The notes beneath the pieces were generated by a model. That model was given only the letters and a program-made list of their open reading frames with translations. It searched no databases and had not been told where the DNA came from. Below are positions 45,440 through 56,189 of a stretch of DNA of 64,000 nt, piece by piece. The translations under genes were made by a program, and so were the position numbers. This DNA comes from Cricetomys ansorgei (Eukaryota > Chordata > Mammalia > Rodentia > Nesomyidae). Numbering within the stretch: position 1 is the first letter of the stretch; every line of letters starts with the position of its first letter. Where the stretch lies: contig JAMJFZ010000770.1 in the NCBI GenBank assembly GCA_026225945.1, forward strand, positions 1,241,501-1,305,500. The letters are read 5' to 3'.

Positions 45440-46720
45440 CAAAATTGAGAATCTCCAAACATAAGGCTTGTGTCAGATAGCAAAGCCGTCGTGCTGGCCG
45501 TGGCTACTGAGACTGAGTCTCTGTGCTTATCATTCTTTCTACTATTTCCTGCAGTCTTTACTGTGCTCTCAATAAATTGTCTTTCTATAAGACCGAGACC
45601 TCTAACATTCCTCATTCTTGCTGTTTCCTTCCCTCAGGCAATATGCCCTGGAAGGGGCATGTGCTCTTACTTCATGCCCGACTTTAAAATCGAGGAGACG
45701 CTTCCAGCGCTACTTATAACTTCTCTGGCCATGCACCAATCATTTTCGTTAGTTTCTGTGGCATTTTTCATTATGGCAGACAAGGACGAACATGGCAGGT
45801 CATATAGGAATCAATCTCTCTGAATTTACATCTGGTAGCATTCATCCCAACCTGTACAGGCAAGCACCTAACCCTCTTTGCTGTCACAGGCACCCTCAAA
45901 AGCCGGTCCCTCCTGAATCATCCACTGTAATTACCCTTTCTCTCAACTGGCATGGCTCTGGTCGACAATGGCATTCACTGTTGAGGCTCCCTCTGAAGTG
46001 ACTGTGGTTTATCTTTCCCAATCAAAATGGGAAAAATTTGTGCCTCATTGCAAGTCCAGAGCTACCATAAATTAGATTTGTCAATGCCTAGTGAGATAAC
46101 TGTTGGGGGAGAAAATTAAAGCAAACTCTAGGGGCCATGGATGCAATCCCCCATTCTCCCACTCCTTGTGTTTTCAGGACAGCTTGGAAAGTGGCTGGAG
46201 GAAGCAGCTTCTATCCCTCACGCTAAATTAGCTCTGAGGTGCTTCTGGGCAAAGGCTGCGATCCAACTCTGTTCCAACAGTGGAAACATTTACAGCGCAA
46301 CAGAACAAAGTAAAATGTAAGTCCCCAGTCGTCCTAACACGGAAGCACTAACATTGCAATTCCGGTTACAGTAGCATCTCCAATTACTGAAACGTGAAGT
46401 CATTCTCTTCAGAAAATGACTTCACTTTGGGGAAATGAGTGCTGGCTAAGGGTTATAACACACTCACCAGGGGCTTCAAATCCAGTCTCTGGTGTTACTG
46501 CTGACCCCGAGCAGGCAAATTAGATCCCCCAATTGTCTGATTCCTTCTCTAGAAGCAACGGTGCTTACTGACAAGCTGTGTCCTGAGGTGAATGTGACAG
46601 CTACAAAAAGCCACCAGTGGCGAAACTCCAGTTGTGAAAGTGTTAAGCACAGGTTGAGAATTTTTACAGCAGCAGCAGTAGTGAGTAGCGTGTAATCTTA
46701 AAACAGCAGAACTGTCACCT
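45440..46720. promoter_or_regulatory. Candidate conserved regulatory block, repeat-free
   Basis: About 1.3 kb without transposon similarity, retaining many CpGs for an intergenic mammalian segment (for example around 45680-45710, 45960 and 46240-46340). It carries several ATTA/TAAT cores ('ctgtaattaccctttc' at 45928, 'gctaaattagctctg' near 46224, 'ccaattactgaaac' near 46380, 'gcaaattagatccc' near 46514) and A-rich HMG-like sites ('aacaaagtaaaatg' near 46304). A 117-codon frame (45470-45823) has no known domain. Conservation is inferred. Confidence 0.4.
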
Positions 46721-46834
46721 GTATGTGGACAGCACTCATGCTCTTGAAAATATCCTGGCTGCCTCTAATTTTCAAGAGAAGAGGGAATGCCTGTCATGGG
46801 CCATTGACTGCTTTGTTCCTTAGGGGATGGACTC

Positions 46835-46915
46835 ATTGGTTCCATTTTTGAACAAATATTTATCTAGTACTTACTATGTACCAGGTGCTAAGCTAGGTAC
46901 CAAGGATTCCAAAAT
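46835..46915 (+). mobile_element. Ancient mammalian-wide repeat fragment
   Basis: 'aacaaatatttatctagtac' and 'tactatgtaccaggtgctaa' match a very common old mammalian repeat; exact family not certain. Confidence 0.5.
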
Positions 46916-47104
46916 AATGACGGCTGGTGGGGGCATTTCTCAGCAGGATGGTACAGTAAAAGCTGAGCTTTGTTGTTTGAGGTGACTTCTATAGAGTCAT
47001 AGCCAACACTAGTGAACACCAGGGCCATTGCTCCCACAGGAAATGCAGGCTTGGTTTCTGAAAATCTCTAGTCACATTTTCATCAGCCCAACAATGAATG
47101 TTTT

Positions 47105-47722
47105 ATGTGCATTTATTTGTGTGTGTAGGGCAGGTCCACACTCGTGTGCCATGACAGACATGTAGATGCCAGAGGATAACTTGTGGGAGTGAGTTTCTTC
47201 TCTTTCAGTATGAGGTCTCTGGGGATGGAATGCAGACCGTCAAGCTTGGTACTAAGCACCCTTGTAGAGGAACACTTGGAAAAAGTTTTTTTTTTTCTTT
47301 AATTTTGGTTTCTTTAAAAACACAAAATGGCATTTGGATTAGGTGTGTGTTCCCAGCTGCCGTAGAGTTGTTTACGAGTTGGATTTGGAATGCTTGATGC
47401 AGGTGGCTATAATTTGGTTAGGTGTAGTCTGGCATCCGGAGCTTGTTTTTGGGATAGTGTGCTACATGGGTAGATGGGAACTTTTGGCTTAGGGCATAAA
47501 AGGTCTGAAGCCCTGAGAGTCTTGGTAGGCTTGTGGTTTGCTGGTTGGGTTGCTGTCATTAGTTAGTGTGATAATTCCTAAAAGAATAAAGGTTGGAGAG
47601 ATTCATGCTTAGGACAGCCTAAAAGAGGCTCTATCTTTCCTTTCTCTATCCCTAAATAGAGAGTAAAAGATTGTAGCATACTGGTACACACCCTTACCTA
47701 CTCAGCCATCTCATCAGTCCTT
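47105..47722 (-). mobile_element. B2/B3-type SINE, split by a solo LTR
   Basis: Left part 47105-47262 ('gataacttgtgggagtgagt', 'gaccgtcaagcttggtacta') and right part 47689-47722 ('ctactcagccatctcatcag') rejoin into one reverse-oriented tRNA-derived SINE once 47263-47688 is removed. Confidence 0.8.
47263..47688 (+). mobile_element. Intact solo LTR, 426 bp, ERVK-like
   Basis: Starts TGTAGAGG and ends GGTACA (TG...CA, with TGTA/TACA inverted ends). Flanked by identical CACCCT at 47257-47262 and 47689-47694. A TATA-like CATAAAAG (47495-47502) and AATAAA (47585-47590) are spaced as U3 and R signals. Family not named. Confidence 0.85.
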
Positions 47723-47724
47723 AG

Positions 47725-48435
47725 AGACACTATTTAATAGAGGTCTTTGCTTCATTAACATTGAACTCAGGACCAAACTAGCTCTGTGGCAAGTTTCTCT
47801 GACATGTGACATTTTGCTTGCAAGCATTCAGTTTGTATATGGCCACTTTCAGGAGTCTGTGATAACCAACGAAATCAAATCTATTATAGCCTTCACCCTG
47901 GGACACGATGAGCACTTGAGCACTAGATTCGAGGGCATTTGACTAGGCAACTCACTAGAAAAAACACGAACTGTGTGAGATGTGTTCCAAATAAACCTGC
48001 AAAGTCACATTAACTACGTCGTTCAACCGCATCTGTGAACACTGGTGCAGAGTGACTCAAATTTTGGCTGCTCTATATGAGCATGTAGATGACCCGGGGC
48101 ATGCTGCAGTACTGGCCCCGGGGGTGACAAATCCTAGCAAGCAGTTTTACTTGCAAGTTTAGAATCTTTGAAATACGCGAATCAACTTTAGCTGCTTGAC
48201 CTTCACAGCTGTAAACTCTTTAACCTTAAAGATAGGACCACTCAACCTTCACCTAGAGGTCCTGGGTCACCTACCCAAGACATTTCCTGTATACTATAAG
48301 AAGTGTGGGGATTCTTGGTCAGAAGATCCCTAGTATTGGTGTTGAGGAAGTCACAGATGGAGCTGAGGATTAATACATCAGGCAGAACAAGGGGAAAAAG
48401 GAAATTAGACTATGGGGTGGAGTAGTTTGCCTGTA
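47725..48435. other. No gene; unassigned, possibly conserved at 47930-48250
   Basis: 47930-48250 is repeat-free, keeps several CpGs ('taactacgtcgttcaaccgc') and contains a GC-rich hairpin (48093-48122). Confidence 0.45.
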
Positions 48436-48439
48436 AGGG

Positions 48440-48873
48440 TGTATTAGTTAGTTTTCTGTTGCTGTGATTAAATACCTTATCAAAAAAGGTATTTTATATA
48501 GAGAAGAAAGGATTTATTTTAGCTTATAATTCCAGAGGGAAGATACAGTCTGCCATGGTTGGCAAAGCATGGCAGCAGGAATATGAGGTTGGCCTGGCAT
48601 TCAGGAAACTGAAGTCACATTTCATATATACTCAGGGAGGAGAGAGAGGAGAGAGAGACAGAGAGACAGAGAGACAGAGAGACAGAGAGAGACAGACAGA
48701 GATAGACAGAGAGAAAATGAACCAGGCTATAAAACCTCGAGATCTGTCCCCAGAGACATACATCCTCCAGCAGAGCCCCTCCTTCTAAAGGTCCCATAAC
48801 CTTTCAAAAAGCACCACTAACTGGGGACCAAGTATTCAGCCTATGGGGGACATTTCTCATTCAGATCATAGCA
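48440..48873 (-). mobile_element. Solo MaLR LTR with perfect 5-bp duplication
   Basis: Starts TGTATTAGTTAG and ends TAGCA, flanked by identical AAGGG at 48435-48439 and 48874-48878. Contains 'tctgccatggttggcaaagc' and 'aaaaagcaccactaactggg'. A GAGACA microsatellite sits inside. Confidence 0.9.
48636..48716. repeat. (GAGACA)n/(GA)n microsatellite
   Basis: GA-rich repeats inside the LTR at 48440-48873. Confidence 0.97.
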
Positions 48874-48879
48874 AAGGGT

Positions 48880-49250
48880 AATTTATCAAAGTGGAACATC
48901 ATCAGTTTAAATTCTTAACATTTTGGGGCCATAGTACAATTTTAAAATTCAGAGACTTAAAAAATTGTTGAAATAGAAATGTGTGTTTGTTTTGAAGCTA
49001 TGGTACTGCAAGAGTTGAAAATAGAACAGAAAATCTGGTCTGAGGAGTTGCTAAAATAAGCAATAGGAGACAATGAACATGCATTGAGCAGCAGGTATGC
49101 TTTCGGATACTGCACAAGGTAGTAAAAAAAATGACATTGCCACTTTTACTGAGTTCACTACAACATCAGGGTCAGAGTCCAATGTGCTGGGAAGGAGTTC
49201 ATTATGGGTCGGTCCAGTTGTGCACCTCACAAATTCTTATGTGCAAGTCA
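48880..49250. other. No gene; unassigned
   Basis: No exon or repeat family recognised. Confidence 0.45.
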
Positions 49251-49254
49251 TAAC

Positions 49255-49625
49255 TAACCCCAAGTACCTGAAAATTTGACCTGGTTTGCAAAAGAGTTGA
49301 TGATCTAATGGGTTAAGAGAGGTCCTTAGGGGGATCTGGTTCCATGTAACTGGAGACTTGAATATAGACGTGCTCAGAGGAAAGCCTTGTGAAGACAGAG
49401 GCAGAAGTGAGCATGCTGCTATGCTCAGGAGAATAGGACTGTCAGCCACCACTGGAAGCCAGGGAAAGAGTCTGGAATGACCTCTCCCTAAAGCTGTTAG
49501 AAGAAACCTATCCTGCTGGTACCCTGATCCCAGACCTCCAGCCACAAGAACTGTGAGACAGCATATCTGTGTGGCTTGAGACTCCTTGTTAGTGGTGCTC
49601 TGGTCAACCCTGAGGATAGGTTCAT
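49255..49625 (+). mobile_element. MLT1-type MaLR LTR (old)
   Basis: 'gaagacagaggcagaagtga', 'gccaccactggaagccaggg' and 'cctccagccacaagaactgt' follow the MLT1-type LTR order in the plus direction. Confidence 0.75.
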
Positions 49626-49889
49626 GCTTTGGGCAGGTGCATAGACTTCTCTGTCAACATGTGGCTCTTGTCATCAATGCTAGTGGTCTGCAAGAGGCTC
49701 ATACTTCTAGTAGTGGAGACAGGCTCTCCCATAGCTCTCACCATTAAGAAGTGTCCATCTTGCTGGCCCACTGGTGTATTCTGTATAGGGTAGAGGGTGG
49801 GGCAGTGCCTCTATAGCCAGTTGGCTGTATTGTTCTTCCATTGTGATCTGGGGGCTGATTTGTCTTTAGTGTAATAAATTCTTATTCTG

Positions 49890-50035
49890 AATTCAGATTT
49901 GCTCTGCAGCCCATCTATATGGGTTCAAATCCTTGCTTTTTCACCTACCATCTATGATCTGCTGGGAAGTTATACCATCTTCTCATGCCTGTCTTCCTAT
50001 TTTCAGAATGCAGGTAATAACAGTATCTGTTTGTG
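49890..50035 (+). mobile_element. MIR SINE (ancient)
   Basis: 'tgggttcaaatccttgcttt', 'gctgggaagttataccatct' and 'ttcagaatgcaggtaataac' match the MIR core and 3' half. Confidence 0.75.
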
Positions 50036-50450
50036 TTCCCCAACACCACTGTAATACATTTTTATTATAATCGTGTGACTTAGCACAGTAGGAATTTATT
50101 TTTTCACTATGGTAGAAAAATCTGAAATCAGGGATTGGCAGGGCCATAGTCTCTGCAGAGACTCTGGGAAGAAACCCCACCACCCCATAGCCTCTTTCAG
50201 TTTCTGGAGGCTGCTAACATCCCTAGGCTAGTGTCTTCATCGTATAATCTCTGCCTTCTCTTCTTGTGTATGTGTTAAATTTCTCTCAGTCCATCCCTTT
50301 AAAAGTCTGTGATTGGACTGAAAATAATCCATTAGTCTTAGCTAAGATACCAGCCCGAAGCCTTAATTTAACCAATCTGCATAGAGACCGTTTCCTCTTG
50401 GGGGATGATGTATAGGGTCTGTGGACCAGGAGTGATGTTCTAGGGGATAT
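50036..50450 (-). mobile_element. MLT1-type MaLR LTR (old)
   Basis: 'gtaggaatttattttttcac', 'gtttctggaggctgctaaca' and 'ataatccattagtcttagct' read as the reverse of an MLT1-type LTR. Confidence 0.7.
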
Positions 50451-51560
50451 CTTTGTGTGGTTGTTATTTAGCCTTCATTGTAAGAATGCAGTGAGTCTGT
50501 ATAAAGCTTTGGGGAAATGACATATGAGCAAAGAGGTCACCATGGGGATTCATCTTACAATGGTCTTAGAGAAATACAGGATGGCGATGATCCCAGAGTC
50601 TTCCAGTAACCCCAGGAGTTTGTGTCAGGACTCTCTGGCAGTTGTTACTTATATCAGAGATCATTTCTGCGACAAATATTTGCCTGTGACTAATAATCCT
50701 GACTGACACTGGCAACATGGGCATTATCCGTGTGTAACAGCTGTACTAACAGCCTACCACAAAGATGGAAAATTCTGTCAACGCCTTTAAAAACGAGAAG
50801 GTGTTGCCCACCCCTGAGAAATGACCAAGTCATTTTGAAATTGATTTTCCTTTGGGGACCCACACACACTCATTTTCCCACATAAGTGGGAAACGGAATG
50901 CTCTCTGTGAAACTTGAATTAAGGTATATATTTATTGATCAATAGCACCCTGCCTCTTCCATGCCACTAGGCATTTCAGTAAGATATTTAGCATTAATTA
51001 CTTGTAAAATCTATAACACTTCATAAAGCATTTCTAACAACCGTTTCTTATATCCTTCTCTCCAACACTTAATAAAATCAATGCTGTTAGGACAATATTT
51101 CAATAAACAGCACAAGAAAAAAAGCAATGCTAGGCAAAGTGAAAAATTAAAACTGAAGGAGAAGGTGCAGCATTGTGGGACTCTGAAGGACAGGAACATG
51201 TGCCTCTGAGGTCCTGACTTTAATTGTTAGTCTCTGAAGTCAATGTCTCATTTCTCTCTCACATGCCCTATGGACACTGACCTCACCAAAACTGAGGTGC
51301 AGAGTACATATTCATGTGGCATAAAAACATTATTCTGGTTGTCCTTATTACTGATATCATGCTCATTTTGGAAAGGGATGAATCCTCATTTTCTCTAATC
51401 ATTTGCAATACCTTTCTCACATATTCTGAAAACAGCCTTATGTGTGGATGATGTGAACCCAAGCCTTGCATATGATGTGAAGGGGTATGCCCTGTGACTT
51501 CTGGGGTGATGTAGAGAAATATCTGTTCAACACATGGAAGACACTGAGACACTGGAAATG
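50450..51560. other. No gene; unassigned, possibly conserved at 50740-51130
   Basis: 50740-51130 is repeat-free and AT-rich with 'tgaattaaggtatatattta', 'ttattgatcaatagc' and 'tagcattaattacttg'. A regulatory role is only a possibility. Confidence 0.4.
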
Positions 51561-51564
51561 ACTC

Positions 51565-51790
51565 AGTCGATGAGTTTACTGGGGTTCTCACAGAAGCATG
51601 GGGGAGAGGCTCCTTAGGATTATGAATGAGGGGTTACTCTCAAGAGCATGGGTGAAGGATTGCTCTCAGGAGTAAAGGGTTGTTTACAGACCCATGAGTA
51701 AGTTACTTATGAGATGATTCCCCATCAGTGCTATCTATCACTGAAAATTTCCACCCCAGCCTGGGTGAAGATTCCCAAAAATTCCAGCCT
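51565..51790. mobile_element. Rodent LTR-like repeat, family uncertain
   Basis: 'tttactggggttctcacaga' and repeated 'agcatgggtga'-like text resemble the family at 28660-29005. Confidence 0.35.
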
Positions 51791-51883
51791 TGTACCTCCT
51801 GTGTATCTAGCACTAGACTGTGTATCTGCACTAGACTCAGTGCAGCTGAGGTGACTGGCATCTCAGGTGAAGCTGGCTACTCT

Positions 51884-52005
51884 TAGTTCTTAACCTTCCT
51901 AATGCTGTGACCCCCTTAATACGATTCCTCATGTTGTGGTGACCCCAACCATAAAATTACTTTCATTGCTCCTTCATAACTGCAGCTTTGCTACAGAGCG
52001 GTGTC
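51884..52005 (+). mobile_element. URR1-type hAT-Charlie DNA transposon fragment
   Basis: 'gttcttaaccttcctaatgc', 'ttcctcatgttgtggtgacc' and 'aaccataaaattactttcat' match the rodent URR1 non-autonomous element. The right half is missing. Confidence 0.88.
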
Positions 52006-52164
52006 TCAGACAGTGTCATGATTTCTTTCTTCAGATGATTGTTTGTAATTCTAGAACAAAGGTCAGTTCTTGTATTATATTCTTTGGGGAGGGTAAGGAA
52101 AGAGTATTCTTAAATTTTTTAAGCCTATTAATTCCCCTAAAAGGAAAATTTCAGTTGGTTGATA

Positions 52165-52600
52165 GTTTTGTTTTCAAATTACAGTAAAATATATACAACA
52201 AAGTAAGCATTTGACCATTTGAAGTTCATGATTCAGAAATGTTACATTCGCCCTGTGTTGTACAGCCATCACTACTGTCATTTTCCAAATCCGAACCTGT
52301 GTGCTTTATGCTGTGACAACTCCACATCACCTCTCGCTTTGTCTCTGGTGACCTCGACCCCGCGTTCTGTCTCTATGCATTCACCTATTCTAGGTTGCTC
52401 ATATAACGGATATTCATGTCTTTTCTCTGTTTTACTTACTGTAATGTTTTCATCCATGTTGTAGCATGTTTCAGATTTATCCCCTTTAAAGGCTGAATAA
52501 TATTTCACAGGTGGCATGCACCATACTGTGGCTATTCCTATTATGTTCCCTTTCAGATTATGACTACTGACTGACAGAAGTGTATAGTATGTCTTCATGC
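52165..52600 (-). mobile_element. Ancient L1 3' region (antisense)
   Basis: 'gtgttgtacagccatcacta', 'gttctgtctctatgcattca', 'atccatgttgtagcatgttt' and 'aaggctgaataatatttcac' match, in order, the reverse complement of an old L1 3' end. Confidence 0.82.
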
Positions 52601-53485
52601 TTCCAATACCTAGTACTGGGAAGGGAAGAACAGACAAATAATCTCTACAGGAGATTTAACAACTCACCAGGAGTTACAGCATGTCAGTGACCTGGGGGTT
52701 CATGAACTGCATACTAGACCTGACATCTAGTCCTGAATGATGATGCCATCCTTTCAGCTAGAAGAGTCCCCTGACATGCTCATCCTCACTCCTCCCTCTT
52801 GAGGAAAGACCACACCACAGATGGGCTTGACCCTGGAACAGAGCAGACGGGGACAAGCTGGACAGCACAGAGGTAGGGAGCCTGAGCCTCACTGCATCAC
52901 CATGACGCACAAAATGTAAATGCAGCAGCATATTCTGAAGGTAAATTTAATTGCTTCCTTATCTGGTATTTTGCAATACCTTCCGTTAGCCTGGATAATC
53001 AAAAGCAGCTTTCAAAGCAGATTCAGTATCGAATGGAATTAAATGAAAGTTGATCCTGTCAACTTGGTCAAAGGCAGCCTAGTAAATGGTGTGCCTCAGA
53101 CTTTAAAAACAACCTAGGAAGTTTCTACAAATTGGGAAACAGCTAAGCTGTGGTGCCATCTGACAGCAGGAGATATTCTCTCTGTCCTGTGATTGGTTGA
53201 CTTTGCATCTTTTCCTGTCTGGGCCTCAGGTACATTTATTTCAAATTTAATTGTAGTCAGATATAGCTTCATTGATTTCCAGAGAGAGAAGATCCACTGC
53301 AGACGATAGAAATGTATACTGATGGTCAAATGACAGGCAATAGGTGAAGGTTGAGTGTGCAGAGGCCACAGCTCCCTGTGAAAGAGCTCTGAGCCCTGCA
53401 GACAGACATGGGTGGGGAAGATGGAGGGATGACTTTAACATCTACAAGTAGTCAGAACTAGATTTGAGTTCTCAATGTTTGTGTT
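52600..53485. other. No gene; unassigned, possibly conserved at 52880-53120
   Basis: 52880-53120 is repeat-free with 'ggtaaatttaattgcttcct' and 'ctggataatcaaaagcagct'. Regulatory function is not demonstrated. Confidence 0.4.
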
Positions 53486-53487
53486 TT

Positions 53488-53582
53488 ATTTTATTATATT
53501 TTTTTGCCCCACCAGTGATGGAACCTAGGGTCTGTGGCTATTAAGCAAGTTCTCTATCACTGAGCTGCCCTGCCAGTCTTCA
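53488..53582 (-). mobile_element. ID-type SINE (tRNA-derived), diverged
   Basis: 'gtgatggaacctagggtctg' and 'agttctctatcactgagctg' are the reverse of an ID/B4 tRNA-like unit. Confidence 0.7.
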
Positions 53583-53584
53583 GT

Positions 53585-54515
53585 CTCCATTTTGGTAGCT
53601 GAGCGACTATAGGCAAATTGTGCTCTGAGACTGACTTTCTTCTTATGAGACTACTTAGACGGTTAATAAATATTCATGTAGAATCAATGCATTAGTGTCC
53701 TATAGTAGATTTAGAAAGTATGCCAGCAATCATAGTTTTTGATGCCTAGTATGTTCCTTTTGCACACACACATACACACAAACACATACACGACTCCCCA
53801 TAAACCTAGAGGACATGTCTCACCCTTGGGGAAGAGGACTATGGAGCTTGCTGGATAGCAAGGCTTAAGAAGGTTCAGGGCAATATGGTTGCTATAGTTA
53901 GCTAATGAAAATATAGGCCACCCAGTTAACCACTAATTTAAATTAAACAATAGCTATTTTTTAGTATAAGTATATCACATTCAATTTGGGACTGAATTAA
54001 ATACAGAACTTACATGATTCAAAGTTAACTGGACTCCCAAGCTTATCTTGCAGTGAAATAAAATATCTGATTTAGATTCATTTCCGTGATTTTGTTTATT
54101 TTGAGAGAGAATAACTCTTTAGTGTAAGTATGTTCCTAGTATTGAGTGGGGTTTACTCATGCTTAATTGCTGATCTGAAATTGATATTTAACTGGGTTGT
54201 ACATTCCTGTAATTCACCATGTACACAAGTGTTCTTGTTCTGTTTGAACTGGTAGGTGAAAGCAGGACAGAGACTGTGGTTTGTAGATCAAAGGGACTGT
54301 GGTAGCTGGAGTAAGATCTCCAGGCATTTCTTTATCCTGTCTTTAGTGCTTGTTACTTGACAAACGAAGGATATGAATGTATTTAAGTTCAATAACCAGC
54401 TGATCTTAAAGAGATTGTTCTAGATTTTCCAAATGGTATCAAGGTCAACATAGGGTCCTTGAACAAAAAAGTAGACCAGAGATACAATACTGAAAGAAAG
54501 TCCATCTTCTGGACC
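53585..54515. other. No gene; unassigned AT-rich DNA
   Basis: A CA-rich stretch is at 53763-53790. No exon or repeat family recognised. Confidence 0.45.
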
Positions 54516-54518
54516 TGG

Positions 54519-54722
54519 CTTTGGAGATGGAAGGAGAAGAAATCATGGTGGCGAGAGTTTCTGAAAGCTGGGAAGGATGAAACAGATTCTCCTGCAGACC
54601 CTCTAGGAAAGAAGGGAGTGCTGTCCACATCCCAACTTTAGCCTGGTGATCCCCACTTCATCATCTGACTAGAGTTGGTGGTAATTTGTTGCAGCAGGGG
54701 ATGAACACAGGAGCCAATGTGC
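54519..54722 (+). mobile_element. MLT1-type LTR fragment, left arm of an inverted duplication
   Basis: 'aaagctgggaaggatgaaac', 'agattctcctgcagaccctc' and 'tggtggtaatttgttgcagc' follow an MLT1-type LTR in plus orientation. It is paired with the reverse copy at 54805-54942. Confidence 0.65.
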
Positions 54723-54942
54723 CTCATGATAAGACTCATCTCCACACAACCCACTCCCAATTACAGTTAATCTTGGAGCCCTTTCATTGGCCTTCATTCT
54801 TTTTGCACATTGGCTCCTGTGTTCATCCCCTGCTATGACAAATTACCACCAACTCTAGTTACAGCAGTACATATCATCCTGAGATCCTGAAGGTCAGATG
54901 ATGAAGTGGGGATCATGATTTCTTCTCCTTCCATCTCCAGAG
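54519..54942. repeat. Inverted duplication
   Basis: Three collinear blocks pair across an 82-bp spacer (54723-54804): 54669-54722 with 54805-54858, 54648-54668 with 54894-54914, and 54519-54546 with 54915-54942. About 99 of 103 bases match. The left arm keeps 101 bp (54547-54647) absent from the right. The right arm keeps about 34 bp (54860-54893) absent from the left. Confidence 0.92.
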
Positions 54943-55117
54943 ACTTGTCTGGATGTGGAGATGTTCTTGATAGCTTACATCCTGCCTACTCAGGATCCTG
55001 GATACAAGAGTGCGAACCGGGGTTCTAGTACAGCTCTTTCCTGTGCTCAGATAAGACATTTGAGACCATGAGAGATTTTATAATTTCTGGGGCTCAGAAA
55101 GTAGATTATGGAAGAAA

Positions 55118-55195
55118 TACGTGTTTGGAGAATTGAACCTAGGGTCACATGCACGCTAGGCAAGTACTCTACCACTCAGTCACACACTCAGTTCT
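55118..55195 (-). mobile_element. ID-type SINE (tRNA-derived)
   Basis: 'gaattgaacctagggtcaca', 'gcaagtactctaccactcag' are the reverse of an ID unit. Confidence 0.8.
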
Positions 55196-55640
55196 CAGAT
55201 TGTCTTTTAGCCTTCCTGTCCCAACAAATGAATTGCCCTGGAATCAGTTGTCTTACCACAGCATCCCCTCACTTTATTTGGACTCCCAGCTGCTGGTCCT
55301 CTAGACTCTGCTGATCCCCAGCCACATGCTCAGTGCAGTGACCTGTGGCTTTGGGAGGACGTGGAGGGAGCTGGGGGCAAACATACTTGAGTCTCACCTC
55401 AGTTTTGCTCCTGACATGGTAGATTGTATGCTTGAAAGTAGCTTGGGTAACCACTCAAGGGTTCATGTCTGTAAAGTGTGCTTGTGTGTGTGTGCGCGCG
55501 TGTGTGTTTACATATTTAGTACCAGGTCTGAGATTCAGTGTTCCGTGAATGGTGGTTGTCACAGATTTCAGGGCCTTCTTCTATCTACCCCTCTGCTTCT
55601 ATATCTACCTGGATTAGGTGCCTGTATCCTTCCTTTTGTT
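55195..55640. other. No gene; unassigned
   Basis: A short TG/CG-alternating run lies at 55483-55508. No exon or repeat family recognised. Confidence 0.45.
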
Positions 55641-55786
55641 TTTTCCAGACAGGGTGTCTCTGTTGTAACTCTGGCTGTCCTGGAACTCACTCTGTAGACC
55701 AGGCTGGCCTTGAACTCATTGAGATCTGCCTGCCTCTGCCTCCCGAGTGCTGGGATTGAAGGTGTGCGCCATCGCTGCCTGGCCAG
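55640..55786 (-). mobile_element. B1 SINE
   Basis: 'cagacagggtgtctctgttg', 'actcactctgtagaccaggc', 'ctcccgagtgctgggattga' and 'gtgcgccatcgctgcctggc' give a nearly complete copy. Confidence 0.96.
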
Positions 55787-55984
55787 CCTGTGTCCTTCTT
55801 GTATCCACCTCTGCTGTCACATTTCATCTCATAAAGCTGTCTGTTATTTACTTGAATGTCTCCCTGCTCTATCATACACACCTTGGAGCCAGTAATTGTG
55901 ATTTTTTGTGCTTGTGTTTCCTGGTATTATGTGTGGTCCCTGCTTAAAAAGTATGACCACAAACAAACAAACACCCCAAAAGAT

Positions 55985-56175
55985 AAAAGGGGACACTAGA
56001 GGGCTAAGAGGCTAAGAGGCTAAGACTCTTGCAGAAGTCCTCAGTTCCATTCTCAGTAGCTCTGTTGGGCTGATCACAAAGGCCTATACCAGCTCTAGGG
56101 CATCTGATTCCCTCTTCTGGCCTCTGCAGGCACCTGTACCTGTATACAGATCCCCCATAATTATGGATTTAAAAA
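55985..56175 (+). mobile_element. B2/B3-type SINE (diverged)
   Basis: 'gcagaagtcctcagttccat', 'ctctagggcatctgattccc' and 'ttctggcctctgcaggcacc' in order. The tRNA-like head holds a short triplication of 'gaggctaa'-like text. Confidence 0.8.
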
Positions 56176-56189
56176 CTTAAAAGAAAGGA

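Noticed and set aside
45470..45823. 117-codon plus-strand open frame
   Set aside because: No domain, no splice or promoter context and a length expected by chance; it overlaps a segment better explained as non-coding and possibly regulatory.
52278..52637. 119-codon minus-strand frame resembling a LINE coding remnant
   Set aside because: It lies in an antisense ancient L1 3' region; it is transposon-derived, not a host gene.
55118..55195. Possible tRNA gene because of the tRNA-like A/B-box text
   Set aside because: It is a diverged reverse ID-type SINE without a complete cloverleaf; the same holds for 53488-53582 and 59245-59318.
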